64,000 bases of DNA, taken from Phenylobacterium sp. Its GTDB lineage: Bacteria; Pseudomonadota; Alphaproteobacteria; Caulobacterales; Caulobacteraceae. This document shows positions 36,206 through 45,583 of the stretch, piece by piece. The notes beneath the pieces are model-generated. The model saw only the letters and a program-made list of their open reading frames with translations, had not been told where the DNA came from and made no database searches. Each line of letters opens with the position of its first letter. Positions within the stretch are counted from its first letter, which is position 1. The translations under genes were made by a program, and so were the position numbers. Where the stretch lies: NCBI RefSeq assembly GCF_004799515.1, contig NZ_SSMX01000046.1:1-64000 (forward strand), written 5' to 3'.

Positions 36206-36554
36206 GGCGTGCTTGGGAGGCCTTGTTCTTGAACTGGGCGGCCAGCATCAGCCCCTTCATAGGCCGAAGCAGAACGAGCACGATGACGAAGGTCATCGGC
36301 AGCCAGATGAGCAGGGTCAGCCATACGGGCGTGCGCCAGGCCACCATGGTGAAAAGCGCGCCAAAGGCCACGATCAGGCCCGCGATCAGGATCACGAACA
36401 CCGCCGGCCCGTCGCCGCTGTCGGCCGCCGCCAGGTCGAAGCCACAGGCCTCGCAGAGCGGCGAGACCTTCAGGAAGCCTTCGAAGAGATGGCCCTCTCC
36501 GCAGTTGGGGCAGCGGCCGGCTGCGCCCGACAGGAGCGGATCGGGTTTGCTCAT
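36198..36554 (-). CDS. DUF983 membrane protein
   Basis: A 118-residue protein. The N-terminus has a CxxC zinc-ribbon-like sequence (GRCPNCGEGHLFEGFLKVSPLCEACG) followed by two membrane helices. It is typical of cox operons in alphaproteobacteria, where it is thought to help oxidase assembly. It overlaps the SURF1 gene start by 8 nt. Confidence 0.9.
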   Translation of the reverse strand: MSKPDPLLSGAAGRCPNCGEGHLFEGFLKVSPLCEACGFDLAAADSGDGPAVFVILIAGLIVAFGALFTMVAWRTPVWLTLLIWLPMTFVIVLVLLRPMKGLMLAAQFKNKASQARHD

Positions 36555-36561
36555 CGCCGGC

Positions 36562-37428
36562 TCAGCTATGCGCTCCGAAGATCACGTAGATGAACGCGAA
36601 CAGGAACAGCCACACCACGTCCACGAAGTGCCAGTACCAGGCCGCCGCCTCGAAGCCGAAGTGCTTCTGAGGCGTGAAGCCGCCGCCCAGCAGGCGCGCC
36701 AGGCAGACGATCAGGAACAGGGTCCCGATCAGCACGTGGAAGCCGTGGAAGCCGGTGGCCATGAAGAAGGACGAGCCGTAGAGCCCGGCGTTCGCCGCCT
36801 CCTCCGAGAAGAAGTACTTGTGCTCGAGGATGTGATGGTACTCGTAGGCCTGGATCGAGGTGAACAGCATCCCCAGGATGATGGTCAGGAAGAGCCCGAT
36901 CTTGGCCCCGCGGCGGTCGCCGGTCTGCAGGGCGTGGTGCGCCCAGGTCACTGTGGTGCCGGAGAGCAGCAGGGTGAGCGTGTTGACCAACGGCAGCTGG
37001 AAGGCCGGCACCGCCTCGACGCCGTGCGGCGGCCAAGTGGCCCAGGCGGTCCGCACCTCTTCGATGGACGACAGCGTCCGGTGGTGATGGAACAGGGCCA
37101 TCTCGAAGAAGATCCAGAACCAGGCGACGAAGAACATCACCTCCGAGGCGATGAACAGGATCATGCCGTAGCGCAGGCCGATGGAGACCACCGGGGTGTG
37201 GTCGCCCTCGTTGGCTTCCAGCACCACGTCGCGCCACCAGACGATCATGGTGAAGAGCACGCCGGCCAGGCCCAGGAAGAACAGCCACGAAGTGTGGGCC
37301 GGCAGGCCGAACAGGCCCTTCATCCAGGTCACGCCGCCCAGCGCCATGATCGTCGCCGAGATCGAGCCGACCAGCGGCCACGGCGACGGGTTCACCAGGT
37401 GGTAGTCGTGCTTCACGCCTTCGGCCAT
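36562..37428 (-). CDS. ctaE: cytochrome c oxidase subunit III
   Basis: A 288-residue protein with seven membrane helices (HDYHLVNPSPWPLVGSI at the N-terminus; WYWHFVDVVWLFLFAFIYV at the C-terminus). It supports aa3-type oxidase stability and proton uptake. I chose the start at 37428 (MAEGVKHDYH), the family position, rather than the in-frame ATG at 37458. Part of the ctaC-ctaD-ctaB-ctaG-ctaE cluster. Confidence 0.96.
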   Translation of the reverse strand: MAEGVKHDYHLVNPSPWPLVGSISATIMALGGVTWMKGLFGLPAHTSWLFFLGLAGVLFTMIVWWRDVVLEANEGDHTPVVSIGLRYGMILFIASEVMFFVAWFWIFFEMALFHHHRTLSSIEEVRTAWATWPPHGVEAVPAFQLPLVNTLTLLLSGTTVTWAHHALQTGDRRGAKIGLFLTIILGMLFTSIQAYEYHHILEHKYFFSEEAANAGLYGSSFFMATGFHGFHVLIGTLFLIVCLARLLGGGFTPQKHFGFEAAAWYWHFVDVVWLFLFAFIYVIFGAHS

Positions 37429-37566
37429 CGGTGGTCCCAAGTCCCTCACAAACCCCACGACCCGAAGCGCGGGGACTCAGAGGACCCCGCGGACAGGCCG
37501 GTTCGCGTCACGCTATAGCCCTGCCCAGCCCGCTCCGCCAAGGGGAAAGGGCGTCGGAAAGGCCGC

Positions 37567-38163
37567 TTAGTCGGTCGTCTTCGCCCCAGCCGGCGGCTTG
37601 ACGTCTGTCGCCGGGTAAAAGGTGTAGGAAAGCGTCACCACCTTGCCGTTCTTGGTCTCGAAATCGTCCGCGTACTTGGGATCGACGAAGTAAAGCACCG
37701 GCATCTCCACCGTGGCCCCGGCGGCCACCGTCTGGTCGGAGAAGCAGAAGCAGGACAGCTTGCGGAAATAGACCCCGGCCTGGTCGGGCGAGACGTTGAA
37801 CACCGCGCGCGCCGTCACCGGATGGTCGGCGTGGTTGGTGACCTTGAAGACCGCGACCTTGGTTTCGCCGATCTTCACCGTCTGGTCGGTCTGCTCGGCG
37901 GTGAAGTCCCACGGCAGGCCGCGGACATTGGTGTCGAAACGGATCAGCAGGGACGAATCCAGCACCTTGGTGGGCGCGGTCTCGGCCTTGCGGATGGTGC
38001 CGCCGTAGCCGGTGGCCTGGCAGAAGGCGCGGTAGAAGGGGATGGCGGCGAAGGCGGCGCCCACCATGGCCATGAACACGACGCCGCAGAGCGCGGCCAC
38101 CCGGGCGTTGCGGCTCAGCCTGCGGCGCGGCTTGGCCCTTGGCGGTTGCGGCTCAGAAGACAT
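37567..38163 (-). CDS. ctaG: CtaG, copper chaperone for cytochrome oxidase assembly
   Basis: A 198-residue protein of the Cox11 family. One membrane helix (VAALCGVVFMAMVGAAFAAIPFY) anchors a periplasmic beta domain with the copper-binding CFCF motif in KLSCFCFSDQTV. It inserts Cu into the CuB site of subunit I. The start at 38163 is used; it overlaps the small ORF upstream by 11 nt. Confidence 0.95.
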   Translation of the reverse strand: MSSEPQPPRAKPRRRLSRNARVAALCGVVFMAMVGAAFAAIPFYRAFCQATGYGGTIRKAETAPTKVLDSSLLIRFDTNVRGLPWDFTAEQTDQTVKIGETKVAVFKVTNHADHPVTARAVFNVSPDQAGVYFRKLSCFCFSDQTVAAGATVEMPVLYFVDPKYADDFETKNGKVVTLSYTFYPATDVKPPAGAKTTD

Positions 38164-38305
38164 TCTTTCCGACATTCCCGCCCAGGCGCACAAGGGTCAC
38201 GACGAAGACCAGCAGCACGAAGATCACCAGCCCCAACGCCAAGGCGATATTGCGGCCCCGACGCGCACGGGCCTCGGCTTGCGTCTCGCGGGACGGATCG
38301 CTCAT
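38153..38305 (-). CDS. small single-helix membrane protein (CoxF-like) in the cox operon
   Basis: A 50-residue protein: a polar N-terminus ([18 protein letters not shown]), one hydrophobic helix ([20 protein letters not shown]) and a short [11 protein letters not shown] end. It begins with the ATG overlapping the ctaB stop (ATGA) and ends inside the ctaG start by 11 nt, so the coding frame is fixed on both sides by overlap. This position between ctaB and ctaG is where a small CoxF-type protein lies in related genomes. Confidence 0.8.
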   Translation of the reverse strand: MSDPSRETQAEARARRGRNIALALGLVIFVLLVFVVTLVRLGGNVGKNVF

Positions 38306-39303
38306 GCCAGAAGTCCCCAGGCGTGCAGGTCGAGAGGCTTCAGCCCCATCAGGTGCTCGACCAGCAGGGTGGCGAACAACAGGGTCAGGTAGAGGATCGA
38401 GAAGGCGAACAGGTTACGCGCGTCCTTGGCGCCGGCCTTGACGTCATAGAGCCCGTCATCCTTGCGCTGCAGGCCCGCCTCGCCGGCGTGGCTGCGGAAC
38501 AGGCGCCAGGCGAGCAGCAGGAAGACCAAGCCGCCCAGCGCCGCCACCGCCAGATAGGCGGGGCCGCCGAGGCCGGTGAGCGTCGGGGTCAGGCAGAGCG
38601 GCGTGAACAGCAGGCTGTAGATCAGGATCTGGCCGCGGGTGGAGGCGGGGCCGGCCACCAGCGGCATCATCGGCACGCCGGCCTTCTTGTAGTCCTCACT
38701 GGTGTAGAGGCTGAGCGCCCAGAAATGCGGCGGGGTCCACATGAAGATGATGCCGCAGAGGATCCAGGCGTTGAGCGGCGCGGTCCCCGTGGCCGCCGCC
38801 CAGCCGATCACCGGCGGCAGCGCGCCGGCTAGGCCGCCGATGACGATGTTCTGCGCCGTCCAGCGCTTCAGCCAGACGGTGTAGACCACGGCATAGAAGA
38901 AGATGGTGAAGGCGAGCAGGCCCGCCGCCAGCCAGTTCAGCGCCATGCCCATCAGCATGACCGAGAACAGCGACAGCACGACGCCCAAGGCGAGCGCGTC
39001 GGCGCCCTGCACCCGGCCCGCCGGCACCGGCCGCCCGCGCGTGCGGCGCATCTTGGCGTCGATATCGGCGTCGTACCACATGTTGAGCGCGCCGGACGCG
39101 CCCGCGCCCACGGCGATGCAGAGGATGGCGACGGCGGCCAGGACCGGATGCACCGGGGTCCCGGCGCAGACCAGGCCGGTCAGGCCCGTGAACACCACCA
39201 GCGACATCACCCGGGGCTTCAGAAGCTGGATGAAGTCCTGCCAGCGGGCGGGCTTGGCCTCGGCGGATTTGACGGGTGGGGACAGGGCCTCGGACATGGC
39301 CAT
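38302..39303 (-). CDS. ctaB: protoheme IX farnesyltransferase (heme O synthase)
   Basis: A UbiA-superfamily enzyme, 333 residues, that adds the farnesyl group to heme B for heme A oxidases. The Asp-rich motif [21 protein letters not shown] and the second motif with [15 protein letters not shown] are intact. Nine or so membrane helices. The gene lies between ctaD and the small ORF, in the standard cox order. Confidence 0.96.
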   Translation of the reverse strand: MAMSEALSPPVKSAEAKPARWQDFIQLLKPRVMSLVVFTGLTGLVCAGTPVHPVLAAVAILCIAVGAGASGALNMWYDADIDAKMRRTRGRPVPAGRVQGADALALGVVLSLFSVMLMGMALNWLAAGLLAFTIFFYAVVYTVWLKRWTAQNIVIGGLAGALPPVIGWAAATGTAPLNAWILCGIIFMWTPPHFWALSLYTSEDYKKAGVPMMPLVAGPASTRGQILIYSLLFTPLCLTPTLTGLGGPAYLAVAALGGLVFLLLAWRLFRSHAGEAGLQRKDDGLYDVKAGAKDARNLFAFSILYLTLLFATLLVEHLMGLKPLDLHAWGLLA

Positions 39304-39325
39304 CGGACGATACTCTAAAATGATC

Positions 39326-39357
39326 GAGGGGCGCGAACCCTAGAGTCCGCGCCCCTC
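39326..39357 (-). terminator. hairpin between ctaD and ctaB
   Basis: A perfect 10-bp stem gaggggcgcg/cgcgcccctc with a 12-nt loop, followed in the leftward direction by gatcatttta. The short T-run suggests a partial terminator or a stabilising 3' structure for the ctaCD message, lowering read-through into the assembly genes. Confidence 0.6.
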
Positions 39358-39382
39358 GGGGTCTTGTCTGGGACTGACGTCC

Positions 39383-41068
39383 TTAGTGGGCGTCGGCCTT
39401 GATCACCGGCAGTTCGTTGAACTGGTGGAACGGCGGCGGCGAGGGCAGCGTCCATTCCAGGGTGGTGGCGCCTTCGCCCCAGGGATTGGCCTCGGCCTTG
39501 CGGCGGAAGACCATGGCGTCGATCAGCACGAGGATGAAGACGCCCACGCCCACCAGGGTGATCGCGTAGCCGATCGAGGACACCTTGTTCCAGAAGGCGA
39601 AGCCCTCCGGATAGTCCACGTAGCGGCGCGGCATGCCCTGCAGGCCCAGGAAGTGCTGCGGGAAGAAGATCACGTTCACGCCGATGAAGGTGATCCAGAA
39701 GTGCAGGCAACCCAGCCACTCCCGGTACTTCACGCCCCACATCTTCTCGAACCAGTAGTAGAAACCCGCGAAGATCGCGAAGACGGCGCCCAGGCTCAGC
39801 ACGTAGTGGAAGTGCGCCACCACGTAATAGGTGTCCTGGAATTGGTAGTCGACGCCGGCGTTGGCCAGAACCACGCCGGTCACGCCGCCGACGGTGAACA
39901 GGAAGATGAAGCCGATCGCCCAGAGCATCGGCGTCTTGAAGTCGATGGAGCCGCCCCACATCGTGGCGATCCAGCTGAACACCTTCACGCCCGTCGGCAC
40001 GGCGATGACCATGGTGGCCGCCACGAAGTAGGCGGTCAGGTTCACGTTCATGCCCGTGGTGAACATGTGGTGCGCCCACACCAGGAAGCCGATGAAGCCG
40101 ATGGCCACCATGGCGTAGGCCATGGCGAGGTAGCCGAACACCGGCTTGCGCGAGAAGGTCGACACGATGTGGCTGATCATGCCGAACCCGGGCAGGATCA
40201 GGATGTAGACCTCGGGGTGACCGAAGAACCAGAACAGGTGCTGGAACATCACCGGGTCGCCGCCGCCGGCCGCGTCGAAGAAGTGGGTGTGGAAGTTACG
40301 GTCGGTGAGCAGCATGGTGATCGCGCCGGCCAGGACGGGCAGCGAGAGCAGCAGCAGGAACACCGTCACCAGGATCGACCACACGAACAGCGGCATGCGG
40401 TGCAGGGTCATGCCCGGCGCACGCATGTTGAAGATGGTGGTGATGAAGTTGATCGCCCCCAGGATCGAGCTCGCGCCGGCCAGGTGGAGCGCCAGGATGG
40501 CGCAGTCCATGGCCGGGCCGGTATGGCCCGATGTGGAGAGCGGCGCGTACATGGTCCAGCCGCCGCCGAAGCCGCGGCCCGGCCCGCCGTCCACGAACAT
40601 GGACACGCACAGCATGATGAAGGAGGCGATCAGCAGCCAGAACGAGATGTTGTTCATCCGCGGGAAGGCCATGTCCGGCGCGCCGATCATCAGCGGCACG
40701 AACCAGTTGCCGAACCCGCCGATCATGGCGGGCATGACCATGAAGAAGATCATGATCAGGGCGTGGGCCGTGACCACCACGTTGTAGCCGTGCTTGGAGC
40801 CCTCGATCACGCCGATCTGGGCGAGCCAGGAATGCGGCTGGAAGAGCTGGATGCCGGGTTCATAGAGCTCCCAGCGGATCAGGCCGGAGAACGCGCCGCC
40901 CACCAGGCCCGCGAAGATCGCGAACAGGATGTAGAGGGTGCCGATGTCCTTGTGATTGGTGGAGAACAGCCAGCGGGTGATGAAGCCCGGCTTGTGGTCG
41001 TGGCTGTCGTGGCCGTGGCTGTGATCGCCGTGGCTGTGATCGTGAGTATCGTGAGCGGCGGAAGCCAT
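39383..41068 (-). CDS. ctaD: cytochrome c oxidase subunit I (aa3 type)
   Basis: The 561-residue catalytic subunit with 12 membrane helices. Visible markers: the His-Tyr crosslink region [17 protein letters not shown] (about 280), HHMFTTGMN (CuB ligands), and the heme ligands in [10 protein letters not shown] (about 415). It reduces O2 to water and pumps protons. A His-rich N-terminal segment ([20 protein letters not shown]) precedes the first helix and may bind copper or other metal. Confidence 0.98.
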   Translation of the reverse strand: MASAAHDTHDHSHGDHSHGHDSHDHKPGFITRWLFSTNHKDIGTLYILFAIFAGLVGGAFSGLIRWELYEPGIQLFQPHSWLAQIGVIEGSKHGYNVVVTAHALIMIFFMVMPAMIGGFGNWFVPLMIGAPDMAFPRMNNISFWLLIASFIMLCVSMFVDGGPGRGFGGGWTMYAPLSTSGHTGPAMDCAILALHLAGASSILGAINFITTIFNMRAPGMTLHRMPLFVWSILVTVFLLLLSLPVLAGAITMLLTDRNFHTHFFDAAGGGDPVMFQHLFWFFGHPEVYILILPGFGMISHIVSTFSRKPVFGYLAMAYAMVAIGFIGFLVWAHHMFTTGMNVNLTAYFVAATMVIAVPTGVKVFSWIATMWGGSIDFKTPMLWAIGFIFLFTVGGVTGVVLANAGVDYQFQDTYYVVAHFHYVLSLGAVFAIFAGFYYWFEKMWGVKYREWLGCLHFWITFIGVNVIFFPQHFLGLQGMPRRYVDYPEGFAFWNKVSSIGYAITLVGVGVFILVLIDAMVFRRKAEANPWGEGATTLEWTLPSPPPFHQFNELPVIKADAH

Positions 41069-41086
41069 CTGACGCTTATCCTAGGA

Positions 41087-42070
41087 TCAAGGCTTGGCCG
41101 CGGCCGCGGCCGCGGGCTTGGAGGCGGGCGCGGGCGCCGCCGGATTGTTCTGGTTGGCCGGAACGGCGGTGGCCGCGCCGGGCGCGGGCGCCGCAGCGGC
41201 CGGGGTGTTGGGCGCGCCGGCGGCCGCGGCGTTGGCCGTCGGCGTCGCGGCGGGCGCCGCCGGCTTCTTGGCGGCCACCCAGGCATCGAAGTCGGCCTGG
41301 CTGACCACCTTCACCTCGATGGGCATGAAGGCGTGGTCGACGCCGCACAGCTCACGGCAGGAGCCGTAATAGGTGCCGATGCGGTCGACCTTGAACCAGG
41401 TGGAGTTCACCCGGCCTGGCACGGCGTCCATGATCACCCCGAAGGACGGCACCGCCCAGGCGTGGATCACGTCGGCGCCGGTGGTGAGGATTTGCACCGT
41501 CTGGTTGACCGGCACCACCAGGGGCGCGGTGGTGGCCAGCTTATAGGGCACGCCGGCGGCCTTTGCCTTGTCCTCGGGCAGGATGTTGGAGACGAACTCG
41601 GGGATCTTCTGGTCGGGATACTCATAGCCCCAGTACCACTGATAGCCCGTGGCCTTCACGGTCATGTAGGGCTTGGGCATGTCGTGGTATTCGAACAGCA
41701 GGCGGAACGAGAAGACCGCGATCACCACCAGGATCAGCACCGGGACCAGGGTCCAGACGATCTCCAGCGGCGTATTGTGGCTCCACTTCGCCGGAACCGG
41801 ATTGGCCTTCTTGTTGAACCGGAAGATGCAGATCAGCAGCAGCACCGCCACGAACACCGTGATGAGCGTGATGATCGGCAACAGGATCATGTTGTGGAAG
41901 AAGATCGCGTCCTTCTTCAGGGGCGTGACCCCCGCGACCATGCCGATCGCCTTGTCGGTGGGCTGGCCGATCAGCTCGTCGGCCATGGCGGCTGCGCCCC
42001 AGAACGCCGTCAGTGCGCCCGTCGCGATCCCTGCCGCCAGCGCCCGCATCCCCTGAAACCTAGACTGCAT
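41087..42070 (-). CDS. ctaC: cytochrome c oxidase subunit II (CuA)
   Basis: A 327-residue subunit: signal peptide (RALAAGIATGALTAFWGAAAMA), two membrane helices, then the CuA cupredoxin domain. The CuA ligands are present in GSCRELCGVDHAFMPIEV, with ATGYQWYWGYEYPD upstream. The C-terminus is a long Ala/Pro-rich tail (about the last 60 residues), beyond the usual domain. The start at 42070 is chosen because the signal peptide follows; the longer frame upstream is not protein-like. First gene of the cox run. Confidence 0.97.
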   Translation of the reverse strand: MQSRFQGMRALAAGIATGALTAFWGAAAMADELIGQPTDKAIGMVAGVTPLKKDAIFFHNMILLPIITLITVFVAVLLLICIFRFNKKANPVPAKWSHNTPLEIVWTLVPVLILVVIAVFSFRLLFEYHDMPKPYMTVKATGYQWYWGYEYPDQKIPEFVSNILPEDKAKAAGVPYKLATTAPLVVPVNQTVQILTTGADVIHAWAVPSFGVIMDAVPGRVNSTWFKVDRIGTYYGSCRELCGVDHAFMPIEVKVVSQADFDAWVAAKKPAAPAATPTANAAAAGAPNTPAAAAPAPGAATAVPANQNNPAAPAPASKPAAAAAAKP

Positions 42071-42315
42071 GTCCCCTCGGTCTGGTTGGCCCGCCAGCCG
42101 CACCCGAATCTGGCGATCTGGACGACTGTACAGAACGGCGCGCACGGACGCTCGCGCGCCGTCCCGGCCCTTCATCGCGGGTGCATACGCGCATCGTTGG
42201 GGCTTGCCAAGGCGCAAGCCGGCCCCCACGGGCGCGTCGTGCGCCGGGGGCGCAAAAGAACGCTGAACCGCCCCGCGGCGTGGCGATTTCGGCGACTCAC
42301 GTTCGGGTAAAGGCC

Positions 42316-42699
42316 ATGCGAGAACCGATGCACCGGCGCCCCGACGAGGAACGCGCCATCCGCGAGGACTTCGAGGCCCTGGTGAACCTGGAGCCAGCCG
42401 AACTCACGGCCTGGCTGCGGACGCCGCAGAGCCAGAAGGTCGGCATGGTGCGGCGCGGCGAGACCGAATCGGTCGGCCGCCAGTCGGCGCGGAAAATCCT
42501 GGCGATCAAGGCCAAGGCCGTCCACGACCTGACCGACGCCGACTACGCCCACATGAAGAAGGTGATCGGCTTCTGCCGCCGCCACCTGGCGCAGCGGCCG
42601 CTGGCCCGGAAAACCGGCGGCGACGTGTGCGACACCCGCTGGCGCTGGAGCCTGATGAACTGGGGCCACGACCCCTTGCGCGGGCGGCGCGGCGGCTGA
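42316..42699 (+). CDS. DUF3140-family protein
   Basis: A 127-residue basic protein with DFEALVNLEPAELTAWL...SQKVGM and HMKKVIGFCRRHLAQRP, which I recognise as the DUF3140 pattern (a short helical protein of unknown function, possibly DNA-linked). AAAGG precedes the ATG. It is divergent from the cox operon. Confidence 0.8.
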   Translation: MREPMHRRPDEERAIREDFEALVNLEPAELTAWLRTPQSQKVGMVRRGETESVGRQSARKILAIKAKAVHDLTDADYAHMKKVIGFCRRHLAQRPLARKTGGDVCDTRWRWSLMNWGHDPLRGRRGG

Positions 42700-42754
42700 T
42701 TTCCGTCAAAAATCTGCACTGCCAAGCTCGGCCGTCTAGGCGCATGGTCGCCAG

Positions 42755-43693
42755 ATGGGGCGGACAATCGTTGCAGCGGCAGTGATGGCGGGCGCGCTGC
42801 TGGCGGCGGGTGCGGCGCTGGCCGGCGGGAAGCCCGCGCCTTCCGACCTCAGCGGGCTCTGGACCAACGTCACCGTCACGCCGATCGAACGGCCCGCCGC
42901 CTTCGACGGCCCGACCACCACCGAGGCCCGGGCCAAGGCCTATGAAGCCGCCAATCCGCAAGCCTTCCAGGCCGCGGACATCGACGACATCGGCGGCCGG
43001 CAGACCGAATGGTGGGAATACGGCGGCCCGATGATCCGCATCAATGGCCAGGTCCACACCGCCATGATCGTCGAGCCCGCCGACGGCAGGCTGCCCTACA
43101 CGCCCGCCGGGCGCGCCCTTATGGAAAGCAAGCTGAAGAGCCGCACCGCCGGTTTCGACAATCCGGAGGACCGAACGAGCACCGAACGCTGCCTGATGGG
43201 CGGGTCGAGCTCCTCCAGCGTGCCGATGATGCCCCACTGGGACAACAGCCTCTACCAGATTGTCCAGACCGGCGACTTCGTGGCCATCCGCATGGAGTCC
43301 GGGCGCGATCCACGGATCATCCGGCTGAAGGATAGCGGCCACCTGCCGCCAGCGATCCGGCCCTGGATGGGCGATTCCATCGGCCACTGGGAAGGTGCGA
43401 CGCTGGTGGTGGAGACCACCAATTTCAATCCCGGCGAGCAGTTCAAGTCGCCTCAGGCCCTCTACATCTCCAAGGATGCCAAGGTGACCGAGCGGTTCAC
43501 CCGCGTCTCGGCCAGCGAGATCGTCTACGACTTCACCGTGGAGGACCCGGCGGTCTACGCGCGTCCGTGGCGCGCCCAGCTGGTGCTCCGCGCCGCCAAG
43601 GGCCCGCTGTTCGAATTCGCCTGCCACGAGGGCAACTACGCCCTGCCCGGCATCCTCGCGGGCGCGCGCCATGAGGAGACGGCGGGGAAATAG
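42755..43693 (+). CDS. secreted protein of unknown function
   Basis: A 312-residue protein with a signal peptide (VAAAVMAGALLAAGAALA). The mature part begins with SDLSGLWTNVTVTPIERP and contains TERCLMGGSSSSSVP and GHWEGATLVVETTNF. I associate this layout with a conserved exported family of Caulobacterales and sphingomonads that has no assigned function. Its predicted beta-rich fold would act in the periplasm. Confidence 0.85.
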   Translation: MGRTIVAAAVMAGALLAAGAALAGGKPAPSDLSGLWTNVTVTPIERPAAFDGPTTTEARAKAYEAANPQAFQAADIDDIGGRQTEWWEYGGPMIRINGQVHTAMIVEPADGRLPYTPAGRALMESKLKSRTAGFDNPEDRTSTERCLMGGSSSSSVPMMPHWDNSLYQIVQTGDFVAIRMESGRDPRIIRLKDSGHLPPAIRPWMGDSIGHWEGATLVVETTNFNPGEQFKSPQALYISKDAKVTERFTRVSASEIVYDFTVEDPAVYARPWRAQLVLRAAKGPLFEFACHEGNYALPGILAGARHEETAGK

Positions 43694-43900
43694 CCGCCGC
43701 CCCGCCGTCTCCCGCAAATCGGCTGAAATCCTTACCCGGCGCTAACCGCCGCGGGCGAACCTGCCGCTCGGCCGCGACCCCCAACGCGCCGATGTACCTG
43801 AGTACCGAGTGTCCCCCGGCGCGCGCCCCCCTCCTGCGCCGGGGGATGCCGGCCTCAGGCCCCGCCAGCCCGCGACATCGCGGCGCGGCGCCGAAGCCGG

Positions 43901-43929
43901 GTGACGCGCGCGTCCGCGCTCCCTATCTT
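43901..43929 (+). promoter_or_regulatory. promoter of leaderless tldD
   Basis: GTGACG (43901-43906), a 17-nt spacer, TATCTT (43924-43929), then 6 nt to the ATG at 43936. There is no Shine-Dalgarno sequence. The spacing fits a sigma-70 type promoter whose transcript starts at the ATG. Confidence 0.5.
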
Positions 43930-43935
43930 TGCGGC

Positions 43936-45366
43936 ATGAACGCCATGTCCCCCGCTCCGTCGATCCTCGAATCCGCCGGCGTCGATCCCAAGCGCGCCGA
44001 AGCCCTGCTGGGCGAGGCCCTGAGGGGCGCCGACGACGGGGAGCTGTTCGTCGAACGCTCGGAGAGCGAGAGCTTCCTCTATGACGACGGCCGGCTGAAA
44101 TCGGCGGCCTTCGACGCCACCGAAGGATTCGGCCTGCGGGTGGTGGCCGGCGAGACGGCCGGCTACGCCCACGCCAGCGAGATCTCGGAAGCCGCCATCG
44201 CCCGCGCCGCCGATTCGGCCTCGCTGGCCAAGCGCGGCTACGCCGGGACCGCCGCCGAGGCCCCGCGCGCCACCAACGCCAAGTTCTATGGCGAGGACGA
44301 TCCGCTCGCCTCCCCCGACTTCTCCGACAAGGTGGCCCTGCTGCAGGAGATCGACGCCTGGGCCCGCGCGCGCGACCCGCGGGTCGTGCAGGTGATGGCC
44401 TCCCTGGCCGGCGAACGGCGCACGGTGGAGATCCTGCGCGCCGACGGGCGGCTGATCCGCGACGTGCGGCCGCTCGCGCGCATCAACATCCAGCTCACCG
44501 TCGAGCGCGACGGCAAGCGTGAGAACGGCTACGCCGGCGCCGGCGGCCGCGCCGGTTTCGAGGCCTGGATCACGCCCGACCGCTGGCAGGAGCAGGCTGA
44601 GGAGGCGCTGCGCCAGGCCCTGGTCAACCTGGACGCCGTCCCCTGCCCGGCGGGCGAGATGGACGTGGTCCTGGGCCCTGGCTGGAACGGCGTCCTGCTG
44701 CACGAGGCGGTCGGCCACGGCCTGGAGGGCGACTTCAACCGCAAGGGCACCTCGGCCTTTTCCGGCCGGATCGGCGAGCGGGTGGCCGCGCCCGGGGTCA
44801 CCGTCTTCGACGACGGGGCGATCCAGGGCCGCCGCGGCTCGCTGACCGTCGACGACGAGGGCACGCCCACCGGCCGCACCGTGCTGATCGAGGACGGCAT
44901 CCTGGTGGGTTACATGCACGATCGGATGAGCGCGCGGCTGATGGGCCTGGAAGCCACCGGCAACGGCCGGCGGCAATCCTACGCCCACCTGCCGATGCCC
45001 CGGATGACCAACACCGGCATGATGGCGGGCGACACGCCCCGCGAGGAGATGATCGCCTCCACCAAGCGCGGCCTCTATTGCGCGAACTTCGGCGGCGGCC
45101 AGGTGGACATCACCAACGGCAAGTTCGTCTTCCAGTGCACCGAGGCCTACCTGATCGAGGACGGCAAGGTGACGACCCCGGTCAAAGGCGCGACCCTGAT
45201 CGGCGACGGGCCTTCGGCGCTGACGCGGGTGACGATGATCGGCGATGACTTCTGCTTCGACAACGGCGTCGGCGTCTGCGGCAAAGCCGGCCAGAGCGTG
45301 CCGGTGGGCGTGGGCCAGCCCTCGCTGAAGATCACAGGCCTGACCGTGGGCGGGACGAGCGTCTAG
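43936..45366 (+). CDS. tldD: TldD metalloprotease subunit
   Basis: A 476-residue protein of the TldD/PmbA family, which as a heterodimer degrades unfolded peptides (for example the microcin B17 leader and CcdA). The HExxxH-type zinc motif lies in LLHEAVGHGLEGD (about 258), and GGGQVDITNGKFVFQCTEAYLIEDG occurs in the C-terminal domain. The gene pmbA (tldE) is not in this window. Its mRNA appears to be leaderless. Confidence 0.95.
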   Translation: MNAMSPAPSILESAGVDPKRAEALLGEALRGADDGELFVERSESESFLYDDGRLKSAAFDATEGFGLRVVAGETAGYAHASEISEAAIARAADSASLAKRGYAGTAAEAPRATNAKFYGEDDPLASPDFSDKVALLQEIDAWARARDPRVVQVMASLAGERRTVEILRADGRLIRDVRPLARINIQLTVERDGKRENGYAGAGGRAGFEAWITPDRWQEQAEEALRQALVNLDAVPCPAGEMDVVLGPGWNGVLLHEAVGHGLEGDFNRKGTSAFSGRIGERVAAPGVTVFDDGAIQGRRGSLTVDDEGTPTGRTVLIEDGILVGYMHDRMSARLMGLEATGNGRRQSYAHLPMPRMTNTGMMAGDTPREEMIASTKRGLYCANFGGGQVDITNGKFVFQCTEAYLIEDGKVTTPVKGATLIGDGPSALTRVTMIGDDFCFDNGVGVCGKAGQSVPVGVGQPSLKITGLTVGGTSV

Positions 45367-45429
45367 CGCGCCGCCGACCGCCGCCTCAAAAGATTCCGCC
45401 AGGGCGCGGCGCTATCGCGCAACCGCTTT

Positions 45430-45470
45430 CGATTGCTTATGTAAATTACATATGTAAACTACAGCAATCG
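45430..45470. promoter_or_regulatory. complex dyad operator upstream of the receptor gene
   Basis: An outer 8-bp inverted repeat (cgattgct/agcaatcg, 45430-45437 and 45463-45470) encloses two related half-sites: the palindrome atgtaaattacat at 45439-45451 and atgtaaactaca at 45452-45463. The motif on the reverse strand, tagtttacat, is the same 10-mer as at 30397-30406. It sits about 115 bp before the start of the receptor gene. Confidence 0.55.
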
Positions 45471-45583
45471 GATGCAACTGCCGGCGAACCTTTCCGCGAA
45501 TTAATCCACCTTACGGCCATTTAATTGGTCTGGGCGGACCGGCGCAGGTCACTTGCGACCCGTTGCTTGGGGAGCCTGTGTTC

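Noticed and set aside
39386..42310. A 974-codon rightward open frame opposite ctaD/ctaC, and other very long frames opposite real genes
   Set aside because: They are antisense shadows produced by high-GC codon use; composition is low-complexity (Arg/Gly/His/Ala) and no domain is visible, while the opposite strand holds intact cox genes.
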